A DNA stretch of 64,000 nucleotides from Cylindrodendrum hubeiense (Eukaryota > Ascomycota > Sordariomycetes > Hypocreales > Nectriaceae), in the NCBI GenBank assembly GCA_014621425.1, contig JAANBB010000102.1, positions 1 through 64,000 on the forward strand, written 5' to 3'. Numbering within the stretch: position 1 is the first letter of the stretch; each line of letters opens with the position of its first letter. The position numbers and the translations under genes are program-made. Shown here piece by piece: positions 47,748 to 59,796 of this stretch. The notes beneath the pieces are model-generated. The model worked only from the letters and a program-made list of their open reading frames with translations, was not told the DNA's origin and ran no database searches.

Positions 47748-49214
47748 TCGTGTTCAGCTCCCTCCGACAACAACGAGGCCGAATATTGCGTCCTCTGTGC
47801 CAGCCACAATCTCGAGGCTCACAGAACCTGTCCATTTCGGTAGGTTGCGGGTGCACCGCAGCCAACAACCAACATCGCCCCATGCCCAGACCCATTCCCA
47901 TGCCTACAGATGCCTGCCTGGCCCTTGGTCGCCATACGCAGTTGATGCAGCTCAGCCAGGCCGTTGTGTAACACAAACATTGCACAGTGTTGTACATCCC
48001 TCGTCTCGCGCTCATCCCCAGGTCCCTTTGACCGCATGCTATGTCTCTCACAGCGGTAGGAGAACCAGAACCACTGTCCTTGCGTAACCATCTCATCTAT
48101 GTCGGCATCTCTTCCTTGGTCGGATCTCTGCCTCATCGCCAGCTGTGGAAGGGTAGCCCATCTATCCAACTCATCCCGAGGAGTCTTTTCACCCAAAGAC
48201 ACGTCCCCCAAAGGCCCCTCCCCCCAACAAGCCACAATGTTGTGAACCTACAGTTTTCTCTAATGCGGGAGCGACGTGCCCATTGTTCCCCTCTATGCCA
48301 TCCGGACTCTGATCATTGTCAAGACTTGGCGGATGGGTCTAAGACCCACTCAACAGTGACCAGCCTGAGGAAAGGCATATCTGGTCCTCCCTGTCTCATA
48401 CAAGCGTATCTGGACAATGCCGTGATAAAAGGACAACCCGAGAGGCCTGCGACAACAAGGCTTGCGTCTATCCCTTTAGCTGTTCCACAGGTATGAGCCA
48501 TCTTTGCCTGTCTGGAATAGCGGAGATGCGTCACAGCATTCAGCTGGTCTGGTTGGAACGTGGATATTCTATGGGACAAACGCCATTTCTACAAGATGTC
48601 GTTGACTTACAGGCTGGAGCAACTTGTATATCCGTATCCCCCTAACCGCCACAACGTTCGCCAACAACATGGCCAAGCCTCCTTCCAAACCTCATCCGAG
48701 CAATACTTTTCCCTCGCGATTACCCCATCACTGCTCTGAATCAACGTTTCTGCCCGGCAACATCCACGATCGGTATCGTCACATGCCCCAAACACGAGTT
48801 AGAGTTGCGCCTCGTGCTCAAATAAAACGCCCAGTGCGTGGTTGCTCACGGGAAGTCACGCCAATACCCCGGGATCGTGATATGGTAAGAATAAATTCAA
48901 GTCATCGCGCGGAGAGCTGCGAGAAAGACTGAAGACACTTGGTCTCGGTCTTTGGTCTGATCAATGGTCAAATGATGACCTCAATCGATGGCTCAACCGA
49001 TGGTCGCACTTTAATGGAGGCATCTCTTATCAGGGGCAGTCTACGACTATCCCAATATTATCATAGATAGAGAGCTAGAAAGAGGGGGACATGAGGGTAC
49101 ATGTCAATTTGCGTGATGTATAGCCAACGATAATGTACCTACGATCTGGTGGCTTTTTTAGTTCAATCCAGACATTCACGACAACTGTGAGATGTCTCAT
49201 TATCTCCAGCCCCT

Positions 49215-49228
49215 CCCCCCCCCCCCCC
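49215..49228. repeat. Homopolymer run C14
   Basis: Uninterrupted run of 14 C preceded by CCCCT, about 140 bp upstream of the acyltransferase start. Run length may be uncertain in the assembly. Confidence 0.9.
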
Positions 49229-49368
49229 TTTAGTCCGTGGAGGTCCTGAGAATATGCTTAAATAACACCGACCTCTTCTCTATTGCTGAAATTAGCCTTT
49301 CCTCCCTTCGCTCCCGCTGCTCCTTTCGCCTTCTCTAGGCGCTACGTTCCCGATTACCTCGTCGTACA

Positions 49369-50920
49369 ATGATCTCCAGGCGCAACTCCAATCTCAGTGA
49401 GGAGAGGGTGGGCTTTCTGGGCAACGGCGCCAATGACACCCTCGAACTGCACCGGCAATTCTCTGTCGCAAAATGGATTGGGGGCATCTTGTCATCCCTC
49501 GATGGCTGGCCCAACTGGAGAGCTCTCATGGTTCGGTTTGCTTGGTTCCTCGTCCCCAGCTTTCTCCAGGGTGTCCATATCCGTGAGCAGATCTACCCGG
49601 CCAAACTAGGCCCTACGGCCTATCTTGACGGTATGAGAGGCATCGCTTGCCTAGCCGTTTATTTCAACCACTTTACATTCTCATCTTATCGCCTTGGTTT
49701 TTCCTGGGGCTACCGTGGTGACTTTTCTTTTATGCGACTACCCATCATTCGTCTGCTATATTCAGGAAGCAGCGCTGTGGCCATCTTCTTCGTCATCTCA
49801 GGCTACGCCCTCTCTTACAAACCCATACAACATACCCGGAGCCGCAAAGTCGGTGATTTCAGCAATGGCCTAAGCTCTACGGCCTTCCGACGTGGTATGC
49901 GCCTTTACCTCCCGACTGCTGTTGTCACTGCCATAATCGCCTGTCTTCTTCAAATGGGGGCATTCGAGCTGAGCCAACCGATTATAAAAGACAACACTTA
50001 TTTCAAAAACGGGGCACATGCTCATCCTATTATGCTTCCCTCTGCATACGAGCAGTTCGTACAGTGGGCTCATAATATCTTGGCAAGCTTCCAGATCTTC
50101 AGCTGGGACCGATTTAGATTTGCGGGTAGGTTACTCCATTACTCTTAGTTACTCCTCCTCCTTGTTATACTAATCAAAATGGCTAGACTATGCTGGTCAA
50201 ATATGGACTATCCCTGTTGAATTCCGCTGCTCATTCTACCTATTTGCTATCATCTTCACAACAGCTCGTCTCCAGACCAAATATCGAGTTCTTACCGTTA
50301 TAGCTATTGCATGCATAACCTATACATCTTCCAGGTACGAATTAATATTATTTCTCTGTGGCATGCTTCTCGTTGAGTGGGATCACATCCGCGGGGCTCA
50401 TCTCTCGGCTCCCATAGTAGAAAGGAAACTCAAGCCCGCACTATCAACACTTGGGGGAGTATCATGGGCCCTGCTTAGCATCTTTGGCCTCTTCATTCTA
50501 AGTCAGCCCGAAGCGGGGGCCAAGTACACCCCTGGCTACGTTTATCTTGCGTATTTGATCCCAAGGTGGTGGGATCTTACTTCAATTGGTGCGACCTGCT
50601 TTCTCCTCGCAGTTGGCCACTCGCCATGGTGGCAGAGAGTCTTTAACTCTCGTATTTCCCAGTACTTGGGCAAGATTTCATACTCTCTGTACCTTACACA
50701 TTTCACATCGTTTCAGGTAGTTGGTTATCACTTGCAAAAGTTGGCGTGGGATATAACGGGTCTTGAGGGCAACATGTACCATGTCGGGTTTGTCTTAGGC
50801 GCCGTGCCCGTCTTCCTAGTCAGTATCTGCATTGCCGATATTTTTTGGCGGGCTGTGGATATTCCTGTAGTCAAGTTTGCTAGGTGGTTTGAGAATAAGC
50901 TCATTGTCAAGGTCGACTAA
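49369..50920 (+). CDS. Acyltransferase-3 family membrane protein
   Basis: Integral membrane acyltransferase of 496 aa. Two exons (49369-50125 and 50187-50920) are joined over a 61-bp GT-AG intron with a TACTAAT branch site, restoring FADYAGQIWTIPVEFRCS. The family hallmarks are present: the first membrane helix AYLDGMRGIACLAVYFNHF with the conserved His (H101), the SGYALSYKPI loop after helix 2, WTIPVEFR in the middle, and SYSLYLTHF in a late helix. About ten hydrophobic segments are visible. Members acylate sugars, lipids or small molecules in the ER, plasma membrane or vacuole; the substrate here is unknown. It stands alone between two long non-coding stretches, with no biosynthetic neighbours. 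Confidence 0.88.
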
Positions 50921-52937
50921 AATAACATCAAGCCATACAATTATGTCCCTCCAAGTTGAGGCCGTTGTATATTGATACTGGCGCGCTTCCTATCCAACCC
51001 CGGTGACGATAACCAACACGGAGGTAGCTTCTCATCGTCGATGACTCTCAATAGTCGTCGCCATTCTGATCGTTATTTTATCCGTCTTTGCTCCGCATCT
51101 TGACGCCAACGGTACGTCAATTCCTGCACCTACCCGCAGTCGCAATAGCATAGTCATGCGGGTTGGTATGTGTTCTAAGGGCGAGACGGTGTGACAACTC
51201 CCGACGCTGTAACCAATCCTTGAACTGTACCAAGTTGTCAATCGCCACTATCTTGAGGCCAAGCCGGCCTCAAGCATGAGAAACCCGCTGGTGTCAGTTG
51301 ACTCGTAGTTCCTACTGCGGATATCTACCACGCACAGCGGTCTGTCGTCCACCCGAGTGGTGGAGGGCCCATCGAGACAGTCACTCACTCACTCAAGACA
51401 GATGGTCTACACCAAAAGAGCACACAGCTTCGCCGACCTGCGCGCCACCGTCTCCCAGTGCCGCGGCTACACCCCCGGGGACGGCCTCCCTCGGTGCCGA
51501 CAGCTGGTCGCATGCATGCCTCTGCGCAGCGGACGAGTGGTTTCCCAGGGCATATTAGTACTATCTCGGATGTAGGGTAACATCTGGTATCACAACCAGC
51601 GATTTGGGAGTCATCGTTCCAGGAACTATTTGTTAACCCCGACCCGTTCGGGGACGGGAATAGCGGACAGTAGGCGCCAGGAAGTCGCTCTGAATGCAAC
51701 ATGCCTTTCTTCTAGAAATCGCCGATGAATATCTAGTTCGTTTGAAAGTTGAGGTTTTCATTCAATCTCTCACCCAAATCGACTTGATCTTGCTCAAACT
51801 GAATGGCTTTTCAGTCCTATACTCTTGGTTGTATGCACTGTCTTTCCTCAGTTCTTGACTATCCTTGTAAGGCAGTGTGTGGACTATACTGGCCAATTGT
51901 TTCTCTCTGTCCTTTAAAGGATATCTAATCCTCCTATAGATTCTCCAAACTGCAACTCGGCTTGCTTAAGGCGGTCCATGGTGCCCTCCGCTCCTTACGT
52001 AGATATTCTCGTCATTCAATCCCCAAAGTTCCAGGCCGGCCGATAGCAGCCATTCCGCACGGTATTCAACAGGAAAGGGCTGTTCCTTTTTTGGATATAT
52101 GTAAGTAATTCGTGGAAAGCATACATGGTAAATTCCCCAATCAGTCACAAAGTGCGGTTAAAAGGATTTTGCATTTGGAATACTAGACACGAGCCAACGG
52201 TGCTGTGATACGAAGAGTGGAGGATCCTCCCACAAGGGCTATTCGAATGGCTGCCCTTCTTACCCGACATCGCTCTCTCATGCGTGGAGTTGACGTGAAT
52301 CGGCTTCTCATATGAGGCAAAGCAGATGGAATTATGCACAGCCACAGCCAAGTAAAATGCGACGCCTCTGTCTGCCCAAGGGACGTCATCAAGTTAGCGT
52401 CCAGGAGCTATTCACAGACTGCATTAGACACTCAATGTCTGGTGAGCAATTGGCTAGCAGTGGCGCTCTACAAGTCACAGCGCACATATTATTTGCAATC
52501 AGCTAAGCTGAGATGCATGGCGTACTGCTCAACCGCCGGCCAAGCCTCATTGTTTCTGTTGATCCCAGCAGTGTCAGGTCCAAGTCTCATAACACATTGT
52601 CTTAGGAAGCACCTCTCAGCACTTCTCTCAGACACAAGCCACCTCATTGTAGAACGATAAAAATTCCGGGTGCCTAATCGATCCCATAAATCCCACAGAC
52701 AATCATACGAAAATTATTTAAAGTGGCTTCAGTCTTGGATATTACACACATGTCATGACGATAGACAGTTGTGAGCTTGCACTGAGTCGCGACAATCAGT
52801 AGTTTGCGCACGGGCCACCTCGCCACTCAATTGTCTTTCCAGGATGTAGGTGTAAAAAAATTAGTTGAAGAAAACACCACCACCCAAAGCAGTACCAACA
52901 GCAATTGACAAGCAACCCCAATCACCAGCTCGTCAAG
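50921..52937. other. Intergenic region, tandem + genes
   Basis: About 2 kb holding the acyltransferase 3' UTR and the RRP8 promoter. I scanned both strands and see no credible gene, RNA or repeat. Confidence 0.5.
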
Positions 52938-54437
52938 ATGTTTGCTGTACCAGGATGGTCCGTCTCGGCAGACACTCTCAAGTCTGAGACGCAGTCTGCT
53001 GGTAACAGAACCCCCGGCTCAAAACCCAGGAAGCGCAAGCGAGCAGGCGCCGCCGCTGCTGCTGCTGCACTTGAAGACGTCACGCCCTCGACAGTCGCCG
53101 ACCTGTGGGAATCCGTCATCGAGGGCAAGAAGAGCGATGCCTCGAAGCCCGGTCAGGCTGCCAAGCGGCAGAAGAAGGGTGGCAAGGGAGATGTAAAGGC
53201 CGCCGGTGCCAAGGATGAGAGCGGCGACAAGAAGAGTGAGAAGGAGAGTGAGAAGGAGAGTGAGAAGGAGGGTGAGAAGGAGGGTGAGACGCAGCCTAAG
53301 CTGAAGAAGGACAAGAAGAACAAGAAGCAGAAGCAGAAGCCCACAGATCATGCCGAAGCCGCCACCTCAGAGTTGACCGAAGCCGCAAAGAGCGAGGTCG
53401 TCACAAAGGCCGTCGAGCCTCCCGCTCCGAAGCTCACCCCCCTCCAAGCGTCCATGAGAGAGAAGCTCATCTCAGCGCGGTTCCGCCACCTCAACGAGAC
53501 GCTTTACACGCGCCCGTCCGAGGAGTCTTTCCAGCTCTTCGACGAGTCCCCCGAGATGTTCGACGAGTACCATGAGGGCTTCCGCCGCCAGGTCAAAGTC
53601 TGGCCTGAGAACCCTGTCGACAGCTTCCTCAAGGACATCCGCGGCCGTGGCCGCGTCCGCGCCCCGGGAAAGCAACGCCCCGGTGCCCCCCCGTTGACCA
53701 TCGCCAAGACAGTACTGCCCCGGTCTAACCAGGAGTGCACCATCGCCGACCTCGGGTGTGGCGACGCCCGCCTAGCTGAGGCCCTACAAGCCGACGGCAA
53801 GAAGATTCGCGTCACCGTCAAGAGCTTCGATCTCCAGAGCCCAAGCCCCCTCGTCATCAAGGCCGACATCGCCAACCTACCTCTACCCGACGGCTCCATC
53901 AATGTTGCCGTCTTCTGCCTCGCCCTGATGGGCACCAACTGGGTCGACTTCGTCGAGGAGGCCTACCGCATTCTGCACTGGAAGGGCGAGCTCTGGGTCG
54001 CCGAAATCAAGAGCCGATTCGGCCCTGTGCGCAGAAAGAACGCCCCCGTCACACACAGCGTCGGAAACCGCAAGAAGATTCAGAAGGGCAAAGGCAAGGG
54101 TGCCGCTGACGACGGCGGCAACGACGAGGACCTGTCTGTCGAGGTGGACGGCATGGAGGACCGCCGCCGCGAGACGGACGTCTCAGCCTTTGTGGAGGTG
54201 CTCAAGTCGCGAGGCTTTGTCCCCCATGGCGATCGCGAGGCGATCGATCTGTCCAATAAGATGTTTGTCAAGATGCACTTCATCAAGGCCGCGCAGCCGA
54301 CCAAGGGCAAGGGAGTGAAGCCGCAGGAGCCTCCCAGGGGAAGGAGACCCATCATCCGAAAGATCGATCCTATTGATGAGCAACCGGAGGTGAACGAGGC
54401 TTCCATCCTGAAGCCTTGTGTCTACAAAATTCGATAG
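52938..54437 (+). CDS. rrp8: 25S rRNA adenine-N1 methyltransferase Rrp8
   Basis: Nucleolar SAM-dependent methyltransferase that makes m1A in helix 25.1 of the large rRNA and assists early pre-rRNA cleavage. Single exon, 499 aa from ATG 52938. The N-terminal 150 residues are a basic, lysine-rich nucleolar tail with an Ala run and tandem Glu-Lys-Glu-Ser repeats (53238-53290). The conserved domain starts at LTPLQASMREKLISARFRHL. It includes NETLYTRPSEESFQLF, the SAM-binding motif IADLGCGDARLAEAL (about 268-282), ADIANLPLPDGSINVAVFCL and LMGTNWVDFVEEAYRIL. An insertion of about 50 lysine- and acid-rich residues lies between IKSRF and VSAFVEVLKSRGF, as in other filamentous fungi. Convergent with DDI1. 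Confidence 0.95.
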   Translation: MFAVPGWSVSADTLKSETQSAGNRTPGSKPRKRKRAGAAAAAAALEDVTPSTVADLWESVIEGKKSDASKPGQAAKRQKKGGKGDVKAAGAKDESGDKKSEKESEKESEKEGEKEGETQPKLKKDKKNKKQKQKPTDHAEAATSELTEAAKSEVVTKAVEPPAPKLTPLQASMREKLISARFRHLNETLYTRPSEESFQLFDESPEMFDEYHEGFRRQVKVWPENPVDSFLKDIRGRGRVRAPGKQRPGAPPLTIAKTVLPRSNQECTIADLGCGDARLAEALQADGKKIRVTVKSFDLQSPSPLVIKADIANLPLPDGSINVAVFCLALMGTNWVDFVEEAYRILHWKGELWVAEIKSRFGPVRRKNAPVTHSVGNRKKIQKGKGKGAADDGGNDEDLSVEVDGMEDRRRETDVSAFVEVLKSRGFVPHGDREAIDLSNKMFVKMHFIKAAQPTKGKGVKPQEPPRGRRPIIRKIDPIDEQPEVNEASILKPCVYKIR

Positions 54438-54747
54438 GGGAGTTGATTTATACTGTATTTAGTTCCCATGAAGAATACCCGCATCATACACTGTCATGTA
54501 TTGCTTTAGTTTTATCTGAAAGGGGGTTCTCTTAAAAGTCATTTCATGCGAGCAAAGTAGAAAAGCCAAATGTAATCTCTCCGCATGTGCGCGGCCGAGC
54601 CATCCTCTCTATCCACCTGTCGCAACGAGCTGTCCAGAGCCCGCATCTAATTATCATCCGTCTCACGCCAAAACTCTGAACTTCCGTCCTTGTCCTGATA
54701 CCTGATACCCTGTCATGCTAGTCATAACGCCTTTCGAGTGTCCCAGA
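54438..54747. other. Short convergent 3' region, RRP8 / DDI1
   Basis: A 310-bp gap between two stop codons; the transcripts may overlap at their 3' ends. Confidence 0.5.
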
Positions 54748-56209
54748 TTAGGAGAAGAAGATGAGACTGGCGGCCACGTCAGCGTTTCCCTCTGCGGCCT
54801 GCAGGGCTTGGATAGCCTGCTCTCTAGTGGCTCCCATAGCCATGAGGCTTTCGACAGCTACCGGCGAGATGTTGGGACTCGATGTCTGTGGTTGAGCAGG
54901 CGGCGCAGTGGGAGCTGGAACGGGTGCGGGAGCTGGAGAGGGTGCGGGAGCGGGAGCGGGAGCCTGAGGTGGTGCGGCCGGAGGTTGTTGCTGTGGAGCA
55001 TCTGGAGGTATCACGGCTCCCGAACGCTGGCCGATGCTAGTTCCTGAAGGACCCGGTAGAGTAGGTTCCTCAGTGACGGTCTCCTCTTCTCTGGGGATTT
55101 CAGCCTCTCCCAGGAAGGGAACCTCCACACCCTGGATGATCAGCTTGTCTTTAGCCAGGTCAATGGAGGCCTGATATCTCTTGAGCATGTCCAAGCCAAG
55201 AAGTAAATCGACAGACTTGCCCTCCATCACTGTGAAACTGCAAGGCAGGAAGAGGTTGCCAATCTTAATCTGCGCAGAGTGAACCCGTCCGATAATGGTC
55301 GCGGTTCCCACGCCGCGGGCTACACCAGCAAACCGGGTATCAACCAACCGCATGATGCCGCATGCCTCGGCGCAAGCAGGAGACATGATGGTGGCCTGGG
55401 CACCAGAATCGACCAGCGCCTTGACCTTGTGGCCATTTACTTCCACGTCCACGTAGAGCATGTGGACTCTGCCGAAGACTGGAGACAAGTCAGCAATTGC
55501 ATAATTGCCATGTAGTAGGGTCATGTGACATACCTTCTGGGTTGTGCTCCATGGCATTTTGCAGGTTCTCCATGACTCTCTCCTGGCGGATCATCTCTTC
55601 GATCTTCCTCTGGTTGTCGATATTGAAAGGATCGTCATTGAGTCTCTCTATTTCTCTTTGCCGTTCTAGACGCTCTCTATTTTCACGGTCTTGGCTGTCA
55701 TGGAATATGCGGGCGAAACGGGCTGGGTCCTCTACAGCAGCAGCCAGGTCAGGATGTTGTCTCTGAAGCTGTTGCCTCAACGCAGGGTCTCCCAGGACTT
55801 GGAGGCGGATGAGCTCAGGATCTTGTTCGTTGCTGGCCCGTCTCCGAGGCTGCTGGGGGCGGGGCGCCTGGTCCGGGACGCCAGTGCTGCCTCGCATATC
55901 GCGAACATGCAGGGCCAGCATCTCTCCATCAGTAATCTGCAGCTGCTCCATGGTCTTGGAGTCATCTGAGATGAGGCGGCCATTGTGGTAGATATGTTGT
56001 GAGGTCGCGGGCACGGTGGATTCGGCGTGGATAGACTCGCGGAGGGTAGCCATGGTCATGTCGGGGAAGATCTCGAGGGTAAGCAGGCTGTCCTGCTCCC
56101 CAGCCTGGGGGTTGAAGATGTTGAGGGTGATGCGCCTGGTTGCCAGGAATGGGTCAGCGAACTGGAGAAACGGCGGGGCTACGGGAGCTGGATGTAGAAG
56201 AGCTTACAT
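54748..56209 (-). CDS. ddi1: DNA-damage-inducible protein 1 (UBL-retroviral-like protease-UBA shuttle)
   Basis: Cytosolic and nuclear ubiquitin shuttle with a retropepsin-like aspartic protease fold, delivering ubiquitinated clients to the proteasome. Exons 56209-56208 (AT of the start codon), 56135-55534 and 55478-54748 give 444 aa. The UBL is at about 1-75 ([30 protein letters not shown]). A helical linker follows ([19 protein letters not shown]). The protease domain starts at [12 protein letters not shown], with catalytic D225 in [11 protein letters not shown] and [12 protein letters not shown] later. A long Pro/Ala linker ([16 protein letters not shown]) leads to the UBA at about 405-444 ([20 protein letters not shown]). 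The start codon is split by a 72-bp intron; without it the first UBL strand would lack an ATG. Confidence 0.93.
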
Positions 56210-59200
56210 TGTGGGCAGGTCTATGAGCTCGGATTGCTCAGCTGGTTACCAGGATACACAGAGATGAGGTATAGTCAAGGCAGGAGGAAATCGAGGGGAC
56301 AGGTGGCTAGGTTGCAATCGTGTCTGTGGCTGTAGTGGCAACCCTGGGAGACTGTGGGTTACCAGGCTTGCGTAGGAGACCCAGCAGACAGCCCTGAGAT
56401 ATGATAGACAGGTAGCAAGCGAAGCTCAAGCCTACCTGTCCACTTGGCTGTCCGGGGGGTTGGTGAGGAGGAGAAGTATCTGAGGGTCCCCGGGGAAACA
56501 GGGAGGAGGGGCAGGGCAAAGGTTCGGAGGAGGGGAAGGGGAGAAGGAGTGGATGAGAGGAAGAAGGGATGAGGGAGGAGGGAGGAGAAGAGTCGGAGCC
56601 GGAGGAGGAGTGGGGGAGGTCTGAGCCGTGACGCGGATCTTGGAGTCGCTGGCTTTGGGATGGATGGAGTTTGGATGGATTCGAGGTCAAAGCGACCCGT
56701 GGACGGCTGGCTGGCTGGCTGAACTAGTACCGTACCGGGAGAAGCAAATGGAGCTTAGCTGGGGAACCTTGGAAGCTGACGGAGGGCCGTTCAAGGTTAC
56801 AGTGGGCGATGCGGGCGACGCGGGCGACGCTCCGGGATGTTTTAGGTAGCCTACCGCCTACGTACTCCGTACCTACGGGGTAGCCCCTACCTACCTACCT
56901 TAGGTATGTAGGTACACCTGGAATCCGCGAGTTAGTGGAGGTAGAGAGGGAGGGGGAGGCCCGAGGGGCGCTGGAGGGGCAAATTTCGCTGTGGGTTTAG
57001 TGGGCCTCGGCGGGCGCGGCGGTGACGACACAGAGCGCCCGTCAACCGCCCGCAACCAACCGCCAGCGTCCCGCCTACACACTAGCTCTCAGTGCAAGCC
57101 CGGGGAGCTTTTGCCTAGGACGTTGGGGGCTTCAGTGAGTCGCCTGGTAATAGGCCGTGGTCCAGCGCCGCAAGCCAGCCCGCTATAGGTCCCCGCTGCC
57201 ATGCTTTCTCGCATCTACTTTCCTGCCTAGTTGGGTGCCTTACCTCCACGCGCTGACTAGCAAGCAGTACCTAGGCAAGTAAAAAGGCAGCGAGCCCAGT
57301 TCGCCTTCCATCCATCGTGAGCCTCGGCACTAGGTCTTCACTTGATGCGGCCAATGTCTGACCCAAAACAACTGCCACCCACTACACGCCTCGCAACACT
57401 CTTCGGCTTGTTTGGTGGTGGGTTGCCTGCCCGTCGACTTTTCTGTCTGCCTGCCGGCTTGTCCTGCCTGCCCGTCTGCCTGTTCGACTGTCGTTCGGCT
57501 GCTCAACTTGCTTTCTTTACACACCTTGCTTGCCTGTCTATTTCCTTGCTAGCCAACACAGCCAGTCAGTCACGGGGCTGAGACGTGATGCCGTCATGTC
57601 ATTTGAGCGCCCCTCCGCCCATCGAAGGCCACCGAAACTAATCGGCTCTCCTTCCCGTGGCGACCGTGGCGGACTTAAACGGCAGGTCGGGCAGGCTGAT
57701 ACCAGCGGCGGGCGTTGAGGTGCTGACCACGATGACGAATTAACACGAGTGAATCGAGACCCAGGGCATTTCTCCCTTGCTGACTGATGCTAGGCAAAGC
57801 CGTCCCACGACAGCGTTCCGCGTATCAGCCTCCGACATAGTACAGTTCTAGCATGGCTCCTCGCGTCGACATTGGTTCCCGTTTCGCAAGCCTCTGCCCA
57901 AAACAGGCTCGATTCACTCAGATGCGTGTAAACGAGATGCAGGCGCCTAAAGTGTCGCAAATCATATACGCATCGATGCCCAGGCAAGCATCCAGGCCGG
58001 CACTGGATGCACGGCTGTTGGTGATTTGGAGGAGAGCTTGCCCTGAGATCGCCACGGATGCTGCCGCTCCAGGGAGAGACCTGGTCCGAGACCGTATGGG
58101 GGCCAATTACCTATCCCCAACTGCGACAGGGAGCCAAAGCGAGGTGCAGGATGATCTCCTCTGCAGCAGCAGCACCTTTACCCTTGTTTGGCGATGAGGT
58201 TGATGTGCGGAATTGCCGTTTCCCCGATATCTCCAGCGTCTGCAGCTGGGCCAGATCGAGATTACTAACCAGTCTAGCTGGTCCACTTTATTAGCCCCCC
58301 TGGGCTATATTTCGCATTTAACCCGAGGATTGTGAAGAATTCACTTTGGAACGTCAAGCAAGGTGGTCTGTACGGGGTGCCATGAGACCAGGGCCCAAAG
58401 CACCCCAGCGCCCCAGTCCACAACCCAGGACAGAAGCCATTTCCGGTGATGCCTTAGGGCATGTAGCTATTGCAGCTATTACCTGCAGTGTATGCGCAGG
58501 GGCACTCGATTGCATCCAGTTGAGTCATTATCTTGCAGCAGGTGAGCCGTCCTTGGGAAAGGTTGGATTTCGAGAGGCGTCCTTAAGTGGACCTGTGCGG
58601 CCCATTAACCCTGGTCATCGTTGTGCCCTTCCACATGCTTACCGCACGCCTACCACAAGGTACTTCGTACACACCAGTGAACCTTGATTCTCCAGCATTG
58701 TGGCATGCTCGGTCATCCAGATCGAGAGTCAACGTCCGCGGTTGCTTTAGAATAGCCAGAATACTACCAACTAGGCGTGTTTTTGCTCGAACGGTTTGCC
58801 CCATACCGCAGTATTTCCCAGTCACAATGTAGCTGCACAGCTGGGCACCTTACCTAAGGTAGGTAGGTAGATGGGTAAGTACCTTACAGAAAGGTAGGTA
58901 GTCACGCCGTAACTCGGTCACCAACTCAGGCAAGCGGGCAAAACGGTAGGTCCGACGCTGAATGCAAAGTCGCAACTGCATTGTTTTATCCCCATGAGGT
59001 CATTCACCGAGATACGTGCGTTGCCTACCGCCGTCGACTTGTTCATCCAAAGCATGCTCCCACTCTCCGCCACTCACCACTCACCATTCACCACTCACCC
59101 ACCACTCAGTCAACATCATCTCAAGCCGCCCCGAACGTGTCTTTACCCACCCTACCGCGCAGCCGAGTTATTCCCATCCTGCTCACCTTTCCCCGTTCCT

Positions 59201-59796
59201 CGGGTAGGTTGACTAAGGCACGGTCTCCCCCAATACCGTAGTCCCACCCGCCCCATCTCGGCGCCGTCCTCATCGTCCGATCTCTCGGGTCCGTGGGTCC
59301 ACTTGGGGTCCAAGAACAAGCCAGGTGCTGGCTGCTGGCTGCTGGCGTCCAGCGCCTCTTCAGTACCCCGTGACCTTCTATCGTGAACAGTCCGTGATTC
59401 ACTGACTCAACGCCTCAGCTCAGTGACCAACCACTTCGCAATCTTGTTGCTCAACCTGCGGCCCAGGGGCTTTTTTTAATCGAATTGGAACCTGAGGGCG
59501 ATGCTCTTTGTCTCGCCACTATCATCATCATCGCCATCACCAACCGAATTGGCTAAGAGGTCAGGGGTATCATCTTCCCACGCATCATCTTCCCAGGCGA
59601 GGACGAAAATACCCGCCAAACCAACTGTCTTAGCCACAAATCCCTGGCCTGTGGTCTTTTACAAAAGCCCCGACCCGCCAGCTATATTAGCGGCTTCGTA
59701 TCGGCAAGCCCAGGATTTCATGATCCAAGGGAAACCTGGAGAAGCCAAGGGCTCACCCGACGACACTCGCGACCGCCCCGGCATCTCACACCCAGC
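56210..59796. other. Gene-poor 3.6-kb divergent region, DDI1 / GNAT gene
   Basis: Contains CCTAGGTA/AGGTAGGT-type blocks at about 56884-56914, 57270 and 58848-58905, TACTCCGTA at 56863-56871 and Cys/Leu-coding-like CTGCCTGC repeats near 57430-57490. Open frames such as 57853-58197 have no recognisable domain and poor fungal coding character. No gene called. Confidence 0.5.
58848..58905. repeat. AGGTAGGT/ACCTAAGGT motif block
   Basis: Several AGGTAGGTAG and CTTACCTAAGG copies in about 60 bp, partly inverted (ACCTAAGGTAGGT). Confidence 0.75.

Larger units (their letters stand above)
44388..49368. other. Gene-poor 5-kb divergent region upstream of a zinc-cluster gene
   Basis: Between the start of the Fungal_trans_2 gene (-) and the acyltransferase gene (+). 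From 44430 to about 46100 the + strand is purine-rich, so the minus strand is a long CT-rich stretch, as in long fungal leaders. It holds an AGGT microsatellite (45477-45506), a 9-bp repeat at 47721-47747, a C14 run at 49215-49228, and TACTCCGTA at 46505-46513. Open frames of up to 219 codons lack domains and overlap each other; I call none of them. An extended promoter, a long spliced leader or a non-coding RNA are all possible. Confidence 0.5.

Noticed and set aside
47385..47843. 152-codon + strand frame in the long gap
   Set aside because: Ser-Tyr run comes from the tcgtactcg repeat; no domain.
57853..58197. 114-codon + strand frame between DDI1 and the GNAT gene
   Set aside because: No domain, no splice-supported extension, and no fungal coding bias that I can see.
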